A DNA stretch of 64,000 nucleotides. Origin: Bursaphelenchus xylophilus. Its lineage: Eukaryota; Nematoda; Chromadorea; Rhabditida; Aphelenchoididae. A program made the translations under genes and the position numbers. This document shows positions 56,397 through 64,000 of this stretch, piece after piece (the first letter of the stretch is position 1; each line of letters starts with the position of its first letter). Under the pieces are notes generated by a model. The model saw nothing but the letters and a program-made list of their open reading frames with translations, was not told the origin of the DNA and did not search any database. The DNA lies in contig CAJFCV020000004.1 of the NCBI GenBank assembly GCA_904066235.2, positions 3,658,001-3,722,000 on the forward strand, written 5' to 3'.

Positions 56397-56777
56397 GCAT
56401 TTCTCATGTAAATATTATATTAACTATGACCTCAAATCCACTTTTTTTAATTTGAATTTGTTGTTATTTGTTTGAACTTTGGCCTCATTTGGACTGAGCA
56501 AAAATATTTTCATAATCAAGCAGGTAGTTTGCGTAGATTTTAACACGGATTTTAAGGTTTTTTTGACATTGGAATCCTAGTATAATATAAATATTGTATG
56601 TTGTTCACGATAAAGTTGTTCGAAATTGAATTTGAAGTTGCATAGTTGAATAAGCTGTTGGTTAAGTACAGTGGATATTGGATTTTTGATAACTGCAAAC
56701 ACTTTTTTTAGTTACACGTGGAAAGGATAGGTGTCTGAAGGAGAAATTGGTCGTTTTTGGTGTGTGTTGGGTTGAGG

Positions 56778-59245
56778 ATGGAGTCGAGTGCGTCGCAAAC
56801 CCCGAAAGAGGTCTCACCGCTTCGGGAAAGCACGATTTTAAGGTCTTCCGAAGAGTCCACGCCCGCTAATACACCGGAATTTACACATGATCTCAAAGAT
56901 GCAGATGAAACGAATGTTCCGATTTTGAGAAAAGTTCGCGCCATCCCCAAAAGATCTCGGACGTTGAAACGAGAGAAATTGGTCGAGGTAAACAGATGAG
57001 TATGTTTTTCTTATTGTCCTTGAACTTTTAGTGGGCCCTCAAATTCTCCTCCCCGAACTCGGAGAATGGAGAAAAACGGAGTAATCGGCGGAACAAAAAT
57101 CGATGTGATACTTGTGGAGTAAGTCGATTTTTTATGTGGTTTTATGTGTTTAGCAAGGAGGACTGATCTACTGCTGCGATGGTTGCCCACTTGTGTTCCA
57201 TGCCAACTGTCATCGACCCAAAATTCAAGTGACGGACAACAAGGAGCCGTTTTACTGCAGAAAATGCAAATTCTTGATGGATTATACGGAAGCGGCGGAT
57301 GAATACGCGTATAAACAGGTGAGGAGAGATGAAACATAATTTGGAAAGTTAATTAGACTGTTTTTGGCAAAAATTTTGGAGGTTTTGAAGAAAATTATAT
57401 TGTTTTAGGTAATAATTTTGATTATTCATTGAAGATTTGGATTTTTTTTGTGATTGTTCGTTTTTATGGAATAGAAGAGGTCTTAAAAATGATTTAGAGA
57501 GTTACATAGGTCGATTGGGTCAACCGTTATTTGTTTTCGGAATAAAATTATATTATTTTAGGTAACAGTTTTAATTTTTTTTTTGAATTTTGTATTTTTA
57601 GAAGGATCCTGAGCGCGATGAGTCCATTCCAAGGTTTTTTCACAACTTGTGCTTCAAAATGTTGACCGTCCGAGAGCAGCCGTTCACATTGCCGAAGTCA
57701 GTAACGGATCAAGTAGTCAAACTTCCAAAGGTGTGGGTCGGTGATACCCTTCCCAATTCGAGAAAGAAACGACCCGATCAAGACTCGGAATGCTACATTT
57801 GTAATAAGTAAGCATTATTTTTCAATTTTTTTTTTTTTTTTGAAATTTAGGACCGTCAGCTTCCCAAATTACAATAAATGCTTCTTTTGTCCGCTTGTGG
57901 TCCATCTGGACTGTCAGTTGGAACCCCAAACGGCTAGACGAATATACGCATGGCGATGCCCTTGTCATATCGAGAATTTTGTGGTGAGTTTTTGGAAAAC
58001 TTGACCTTGTACTTGGATCAGCGGGATATAAAAGGATCAGGTGGTCGATAACATGGGAATGAATAGAACGGAATATGCAAAGACTTTAATTTTTAGGACC
58101 CCCAGAGGTCGCATTTTCAAGCATGCACCTTTTTTACTAAAAAAACGCTCCAGCAATCTGTGAACATCAGTTTTACATATTTTCCTAAACTTGAAGCATG
58201 AAAATCGGGCGTTTTTGAAATGAAAAAATGGTGAAATTTCTTGGCAAGAAACTTTTTCTTACCAAAAAAATCCTTCGGCAATCTTTAAGCACCAATTTTG
58301 TATGTTTTTCCCGCATCCAACCATAAAAATCAATCGTTTTTGAAATGAAAAATTAAAATTTGACAAGTCAGTGGAAAAACATGGATTTTCAAAAAACCCT
58401 GAGGGGATAGTACCACAAAAAAGTGTATTTCTAGGAAAGCTGGAATCTGTAGACCTGAAAAAAAAACATTTTTTTGTTAATTTTGGTTCATTCACTGGAA
58501 CAAAGTTGACAAAAATTGTGTTTTTGGGATCTACAGATTCCAGCTTTCCTAGAAATTCACTTTTTTGTGGTACTATCCCCTTAGGGTTTTTTGAAAATCT
58601 ATTTTTTCCACTGACTTGTCAAATTTTTATTTTTCATTTCACAAACGGTTGATTTGTATGGTTAGATGTGGGGAAAATTTACAAAATTGGTATTCACAGA
58701 TTGCCGGAGGATTTTTTGATAAGAAAAAGTTTCATGCCAAAAAATTTCACCATTTTTTTCAAAAACGCCCGGTTTTCATGATTCAAATTTAGGAAAATGT
58801 GTAAAACTGATGTTCACAGATTGCCAGGAGTGTTTTTTAGTTGAAAAAAAGGTGCGCGCTAAAAAAATGCGACCTCTGGGGTCCTAAAATCAAGTCTTTG
58901 CATATTCTGTTCCATTCATTCCACCTCAGTTTTCATAAACTTTGAGTTATTATTTCGCAAGTTATTGGCCTAAAACTCTTCCGGATTTTATGGCAAAAAA
59001 TTGATTTATGGACTAATAAAAATTTTTTGAAGGATAACATGCTGATTCACACCGAGTCCTTTGTGAACAGAGCCAAGATGTACAAGAAATACGCCTCCAC
59101 GAATCCGAATCGCGACAATAATCGGGTGCTGCTGGAATGCGCTCAAAAATTGGCCAAGGAAGAAACGGAAAAACGCCAAATCTTGGAAGCGGCCAGCATT
59201 TTAGTGGGGTTAAAAAATTCAAAATCAGGGACGGGTAAAAACTAA
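56778..59245 (+). CDS. PHF12: PHF12-like protein with two PHD-type zinc fingers
   Basis: PHF12 (Pf1) recruits the Sin3-HDAC complex to chromatin through PHD fingers. Exons: 56778-56987, 57032-57118, 57154-57318, 57602-57807, 57851-57983, 59033-59245 (1,014 nt, 337 aa; phases agree). The ATG follows an acceptor TTTTTTTAG (about 56711) that could accept a spliced leader. PHD 1: RCDTCGQGGLIYCCDGCPLV then FHANCHRPK...FYCRKCKF, a full C4HC3 set. PHD 2: ECYICNKTVSFPNYNKCFFC then PLVVHLDC...WRCPCHIENFV. The CPLVVHLDC...CPxHIE pattern is the strongest link to PHF12, whose second finger ends CPNHIEH. A short helical C-terminus (LLECAQKLAKEETEKRQIL) ends the protein. It is much shorter than human PHF12 (about 1,000 aa), so the assignment rests on finger order and PHD 2. 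The last intron holds a large palindrome. Confidence 0.83.
58055..58922. repeat. 868-bp palindrome in the last PHF12-like intron
   Basis: GGAATGAATAGAACGGAATA at the left pairs with TATTCTGTTCCATTCATTCC at the right. Arms of about 430 bp are highly complementary (GGACCCCCAGAGGTCGCAT-like block, GATTGCCGGAGGA-like block, GATCTACAGATTCCAGC) around 58487. It makes up most of intron 5 (57984-59032). Confidence 0.85.
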
Positions 59246-59327
59246 TTTTTTATTTGTTATTTTCTACTGTTTGTACATATCTGAGCTGTTAGAATACTAG
59301 ATTTATATTGTTTTGTATTTATTTTTG

Positions 59328-59333
59328 AATAAA
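59328..59333 (+). terminator. Polyadenylation signal AATAAA, PHF12-like gene
   Basis: TTTTTGAATAAAATG lies 83 nt after the stop codon. Confidence 0.7.
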
Positions 59334-60094
59334 ATGATTTTTTTCGATGAATTTTTGAGCTAAAAATCTCAAATAATAGAAAAAAGTTGAAGCCAAAAAA
59401 TTTCGCATGTCTTCGGAAATTGTGTTGTAAATTTTCTCTCCAATTTTCTTCAAAATCGAAGAGCAAAAAATTAGAATTCCCAAAAAATTTTAATTATTTC
59501 TCAGAAAAATTGTAATTGAACTAACAGCCAGATTCTGTTGACTCCGAAATAATCCATTTTACCCCCTAGTATCTTCCCCATTCATCTCCGAAATTTTTTT
59601 TCTTCCGTCTGCTCGGCTCTTTTCTCTCTCAAAAAAGGGAAAAGAGCCCTTGAAAGGGGTAAAAGAGAAGATTTGCGGGGAAAGGGGAAACTGGGCTATT
59701 TCGAGGGATTCGCTCTTCTTTCAATGCGGTTTTCAAGCTGAATGCGAAATTTTTGAATGGATTTTTTTACTGACTCAAAATTATTTTATCTTCTGAGAGA
59801 GGATTTTTTCGACTTTTTAGTCTTTTTTTCAATTTTTTTGGATATTTGAAGTCGAAAATGGAAGCCCATCTGAAGAGGTCTTTCGCAATGTGAGCTTGGC
59901 GTTGGTCCTCGCGTTTTTGTTTACGGAGAAAGTAAATATTTCTCCGGTACAAGTTTGATGCAAAAACTAAAGTTTTTATGGGAAAATAAATTTCTTTTGG
60001 ACAACTTTTTAAATTTGGATTAAACTTGGCAGAAATTTAGATTAAATTTCCTAATTTTTTTAATTTTTTAACTCGTACTTTGCAGAAATAACTG
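59334..60094. other. Intergenic, no gene recognised
   Basis: AT-rich with a purine-rich stretch near 59630-59690 (AAAAGGGAAAAGAGCCC...GGGGAAAGGGG). Confidence 0.4.
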
Positions 60095-60545
60095 ACAGGG
60101 GAAGTACTCCAAGTGCGACGCTCAGATTTTCTTTAAATTTTGCACACATGTTGGGTATGGACTAAATATCAATTCTTGAAAGTTTTAGCTTGCGCTTTGC
60201 GGGCACCGCCGAGATATCGAACGATTTTTGCCGCCGAGAGAGCACGCTAAACGTGGAGAGCGGTCAGAGAGAAAACACCTTTTTGGCCATAACTTTGGCA
60301 GTTTCGTGCGGAAAATTTTGATTTTTTGTAGAAACATTATCCTTTACGGTTGAAATAGGCATGAAACTTTTCGAGCCGAAATTCGGCAAAAAGTCCTAAA
60401 TTTTGGCCGACTTTTGATCTAAAAATCTCGGTTGTTTCTGCAAAGCGCGAGCTAGAATTCTCGCATATATTTTAGAAAAAATTATTCTAAATTTGTGCCA
60501 AGTTTCATCAAAATCTGAGCGTCGCACTTCAAGTACTTCCCCTGT
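60095..60545. mobile_element. Family E element, both termini present (reverse orientation)
   Basis: ACAGGGGAAGTACTCCAAGT and the inverse ending GTACTTCCCCTGT; 451 bp. The interior is inverted relative to the copies at 38.3 and 61.6 kb, as shown by GGAGAGCGGTCAGAGAGAAA preceding AGTTTCATGCCT inverse. Confidence 0.85.
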
Positions 60546-61195
60546 GAGATTTTGGAGAAAATTTTAAAAAATTATTTTTTTTGCGATTTTTTCTGGTGGC
60601 TTAAATTTTTTAGAGTTTATTAGAGGCGAGAAGAATAATATTTCTACAAAAACAACACTTTTTCATTTCGAAATTTGCAAAGACATAGGCAAAAAAAAAT
60701 TTTTTTTGTCTGGTCGATCTCATCATTTTGCATGCTCTCTCAGCATTGCTCAATATCTCGGCCGCTAATCCAAAGTGTCAACAAAAATTTTCCGGAATTA
60801 ATTTGTGATCTTTTTGAAGATTTTCTGTAAAATTTTTACAATTAAAATTTTTTTTTTTTTAAATTTTTTTTAAAATTTTTCTTACTGTTAGTTTATAAAT
60901 AAATATCCCCAGAAATAATTGCGGTCCCTAAGCCCGTCCATTTGATCCGTACGCTTTCTTCGGCGTACTTTATTTGGGGTTGCCATGGTGAAAAAGCCGA
61001 CGGATTTTACGTCGTCGCCCTGCGGGCATTTTTGTGTTTTCCTTTTTTAAAATCTACCTCGGAAACGGAATTGAGGGCGTAATTACTACAGAAGCTGTGT
61101 AAAGGGTGGGAAAATTATGATTAGGCTGCAAAAAAGGGTCAAGGAAATTGGTTGTCGGTGTGGAAAAGTTGCGAAAATTTTGAAAACCTTTCGTT
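60546..61195. other. Intergenic, no gene; weak E-like fragment near 60640-60790
   Basis: A diverged E interior (TCGATCTCATCATTTTGCATGC-like, then CAATATCTCGGCCG) is followed by sequence without recognisable content. 60930-61030 is a little more GC-rich. Confidence 0.35.
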
Positions 61196-61598
61196 GTAAG
61201 CATTGGAGAGGCTAGGAGAAGTCTTAGTTGGTAGAAATAATAAGATTGATCGGGTCCTGGGATAGCTTATCACCTATTTTGAGGTATTTTACATGTACTC
61301 ACATCAATAATATCTAGATAAAAAGATTACTGATCTTTGTTTTTTGCCGCCAATTTTTGGTCTTTTATATGTTATAATAACTCAGGATAAAGAAAACTAA
61401 TGTTAGTATTAGCTAAAATTAGAAAAAGTGGACATATTTCAAGTCTTCGCCAAGTCTCCGCCGAGCGTCCGCCGACCATCAACTGGCTTTGCCAGGCCTC
61501 TTAGGCACTTCCTACAACCTTTTTTGGGTATCCATCTGCTCTACGCCCCGTATCAATCAATTTTTTGTTAACCCGAACTGTCATCGACCCTGAAAAAA
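61196..61598. mobile_element. Family C element
   Basis: Right end TTAACCCGAACTGTCATCGA is clear; the left end begins near GGAGAGGCTAGG. All interior C blocks are in order. Confidence 0.75.
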
Positions 61599-61620
61599 TA
61601 CCCACAAATTTTTAAGGCTA

Positions 61621-62071
61621 ACAGGGGAAGTACCCCAAGTGCGACGCTCAGATTTTGATGAAACTTGGCAGAAATTTAGAATAATTTTATATAAGATATA
61701 TGCGAGAATCCTAGCTCGCGCTTTGCAGAAACAACCGAGATTTTTAGATCAAAAGTCGGCGAAAATTTAGGACTTCTTACCGAATTTCGGCCCGAAAAGT
61801 TTCATGCCTATTTCTACCGTAAAGGATAATGTTTCTACAAAAAATCAAATTTTTCCGCACGAAACTGCCAAAGTTTTAGCCAAAAAGCGTTTTTCTCTCT
61901 GACCGCTCTCCACGTCTAGCGTCCTCTCTCTGCGGCATAAATCGTCCGATATCTCGGCGGCGCCCGTAAAGCGCGAGCTAAAACTTTCAAGAATTGATAT
62001 TTAGTCCATACCCGACGTGTGTATAAAATTTAAAGAAAATCTGAGCGTCGCACTTGGGGTACTTCCCTTGT
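61621..62071. mobile_element. Family E element, both termini present
   Basis: ACAGGGGAAGTACCCCAAGT to ACTTGGGGTACTTCCCTTGT, 451 bp, the best-preserved copy. Interior as in the other E copies. Confidence 0.88.
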
Positions 62072-62640
62072 AAATCACAAAAAAAATTTTTGGAATTTTT
62101 TAAATTTTTGACCTAAGAACTTCTGCAAAGCAAAAGTTAAAATTAGGTTGTGTTTTTAAACCTTTGGTTTACATTATTGCCACTTTTCAGCAAAATCTGA
62201 GCCTCCCCCTCATGTGAATTTTTAGTGGTTTTTGTGTTTCTTGTGAGAAATTTTTTTTCAAGTTCCTGCAAAACCTTTCAACATGCCTGAAATAAAGTTT
62301 CTTGGCGAAGAAAACAACTCCTTAAGGCGTTGTCTTGGCAGTCCAAGAGAAGTTTTCCTAATTTCCAAAATTAATTTCTGTTCTGGGGCTTTCGAATTGA
62401 GTTCCCAGAGAAGTTACTTGCCTTCGACAAGATTAGTCGTTCTCACAAAGAGAGTGGTCCTCGATTTCCTTGCAAAAATTTGACTATACACCCCGAATTG
62501 TCCGTAGATTAATCCAGAAAAATTTAAGGTTTCGCTTTAGCTTCGAAGCCGAAATATTCAATAATGTTCTTCAGTTGCAATATTTTGGATCTGTTTTCTG
62601 AATTTTGGGCACACTTTGGGCAGAGGCCACATATTAATTC
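62072..62640. other. Intergenic, no gene recognised
   Basis: A 66-codon frame at 62283-62483 begins with ATG and is slightly more GC-rich, but shows no family signature. Confidence 0.35.
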
Positions 62641-63009
62641 CTAAGATTTCTTGCTCGCGCTTTGCAAGTGGCGTCGAGAGATTGAACAATCTTTGCAGCC
62701 GAAAGAGTACGCTAAACGCGGAGAGCGGTCAGAGAGAAAAACACTTTTTGTCCATAACTTTGCTAGTTTCATTCGGAAAAAATTGATTTTTTTTGGGAAC
62801 ATTACTGTCTATGGTAGAAATAGGCACGAAACTTTTTGTGCCGAAATTCGGCAAAAAGCGTCAAAATTTCGCCGACTTTCGATCTAAAAATCTCGGTTGT
62901 TTCTGCAAAGCGCAAGCTAGGTTTCTCGCATATATTTTGGAAAAAATTATTCTAAATTTGTGCAAAGCGTCATCAAAATCTAAGCGTCGCATTTGGGGTA
63001 CTTCCCATG
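62641..63009. mobile_element. Family E element, one end truncated
   Basis: It matches the reverse E orientation from GCTCGCGCTTTGCAAGTGGC to GGGGTACTTCCCATG. The left terminus is missing. Confidence 0.75.
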
Positions 63010-63956
63010 CAAACCAAACTTGAAAAAATTTAAAAATTTTCGATCTTTTAAAATAAATAAGCATTTAAAAATTTATTTTTTCATTTTTCTGATTGACTTT
63101 ATTTACTTTTACAAGGCAAAAAATCCTTGTTGCATACAGTTGCAAGCACTTATTCCCCCCTTTTCCCCCTTTTTTTTATTTTTCTCTCCTTTGAACCGTC
63201 CAGTTTTTTTCGCATTCTCCATCCAGTTTTTTTGGGTTCACCCAGATTTTGCAAAGGGGTTTGTGATGAGATGTTTCATTCGAGACGCTGTTTTCCTCCC
63301 TCCCGAATGCCACAAGACGCATGGAATTTATCTCGGCTCGACGTTTGGCGGCCATTTCACAGCCCAATTTAATCCGTTTCCCCTAAACATGACTAACCGA
63401 CGTAAGCGCGGAGCGATTTCGCAATCTGTTTTTGAGTGATTTTTATTTTATTTTTTAAATTTAAATGATCGTGCTATCAGCGTATTTTACAAGCAAAAAG
63501 TGAATGAGTTTTTTATTGCCTATTGTCAAGACCTAAAAAATTTATTTTGCCAATAAATGTGCCGATGACCGATCAACATTAACAAAGTTTGGATTTCTGG
63601 GACCCTCAGGAGACCCAATTTAAACCCCGCGTCACTAAAATGCCCTCCGGCGGTCTTAATTTTTTGTTTCTTTTTTGTTTAGTCATTAGAAATGATGTGA
63701 GCCGGACCGAAAAGACTATTTCTGCTAATGCCTTAGGATAAAATAGATCAAAGTTTGCAAAATTTGAATTTCTGGAACTGTTACGGCTCACATTTTTTGG
63801 ACATGTTATTCTTTCCCGCTACATTCCCTTAAGGCTTCGTTAAAAACAACGTTTTCCCTAGAATTTAGAATCCTTTCAATTTTGATTTTAACTATTGAAA
63901 ACAGCCGGTATTTTTTTGAAAAACAGTTGCCGGGTGCCGTCAATCCATTCTAGATA
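63010..63956. other. Intergenic; possible gene start near 63391
   Basis: 63150-63400 is less AT-rich. ATGACTAACCGAC followed by GTAAGC (63391-63408) could be a 13-nt first coding exon with a donor, but no matching downstream exon is visible before the window ends. The rest is AT-rich, with a TTATTTCCCAAG-family phrase near 63690-63760. Confidence 0.25.
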
Positions 63957-64000
63957 CAGTGGCAAAAGACGTACCATTTTTTTGTGCTCTGGATCTCGCC
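63957..64000. mobile_element. Family B MITE, left end, cut by the window edge
   Basis: TACAGTGGCAAAAGACGTACC matches a family B element with a short deletion in its left terminus. Confidence 0.6.

Noticed and set aside
63391..63408. First exon of a ribosomal-protein-like gene (ATGACTAACCGAC then GTAAGC)
   Set aside because: The leader and donor look plausible, but no second exon is visible in the remaining 600 bp and four residues identify nothing.

Overview
The window is nuclear DNA from a nematode. Every recognisable gene is split by many introns, most of them short (about 40-80 bp), with GTAAG-type donors and TTTTAG/TTTCAG acceptors. Coding sequence is moderately GC-rich and lies in very AT-rich non-coding DNA. 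The protein set (alpha-tubulin, a WDR82/Swd2-like protein, RSP-6-type SR factor, GLTSCR1/BICRA-like protein, ZC3HC1/NIPA-like protein, PHF12-like PHD protein, a type-B carboxylesterase) is metazoan, and the RSP-6 homologue resembles the Caenorhabditis protein closely. I cannot name the species.

Layout. 1-155 (-): start of an alpha-tubulin gene, divergent from a WDR82-like WD40 gene (878-4094, +) that carries an unusual 350-residue Ser/Arg-Asp-rich tail. 4.9-16.9 kb: a gene desert packed with small transposons and foldback elements. 16.9-19.3 kb (+): a probable DNA-binding protein with a Brinker-like helix-turn-helix and an AT-hook, convergent with rsp-6 (19.7-20.8 kb, -). 24.8-36.9 kb (+): a large 11-exon gene encoding a 2,060-residue Gln-rich GLTSCR1/BICRA-like protein. 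39.1-41.4 kb (+): a secreted endonuclease/exonuclease/phosphatase-fold protein. 41.4-49.9 kb: a second repeat desert with tRNA-derived modules inside inverted-repeat elements. 49.9-59.2 kb (+): three genes in the same direction (carboxylesterase, NIPA-like, PHF12-like). 59.3-64 kb: repeats.

Several of the genes act on chromatin or nuclear gene expression (WDR82-like, BICRA-like, PHF12-like, Brinker-like/AT-hook, SR splicing factor, NIPA-like). The sequence gives no evidence that they form one pathway.

The most striking property is the density of short inverted-repeat elements. I separate at least five recurring families, called A to E here. A has termini CAAGGAAAGTACTT. B has CAGTGGCGGACCTGATCC with TA target duplications. 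C has CGACTTTTCGGGTC-like ends and is about 440-480 bp. D has GACGATTGGGGAAA. E has ACAGGGGAAGTACCCCAAG and is about 450 bp. There are also several single-copy palindromes of 0.3-1.5 kb, a decayed mariner, and a rearranged Tc1/mariner-type element. Elements are nested in one another, and many lie in host introns or a 3' UTR. One inverted fragment of the BICRA-like gene abuts an E element. Exon coordinates were worked out by hand from splice signals and reading-frame continuity, and need transcript confirmation.
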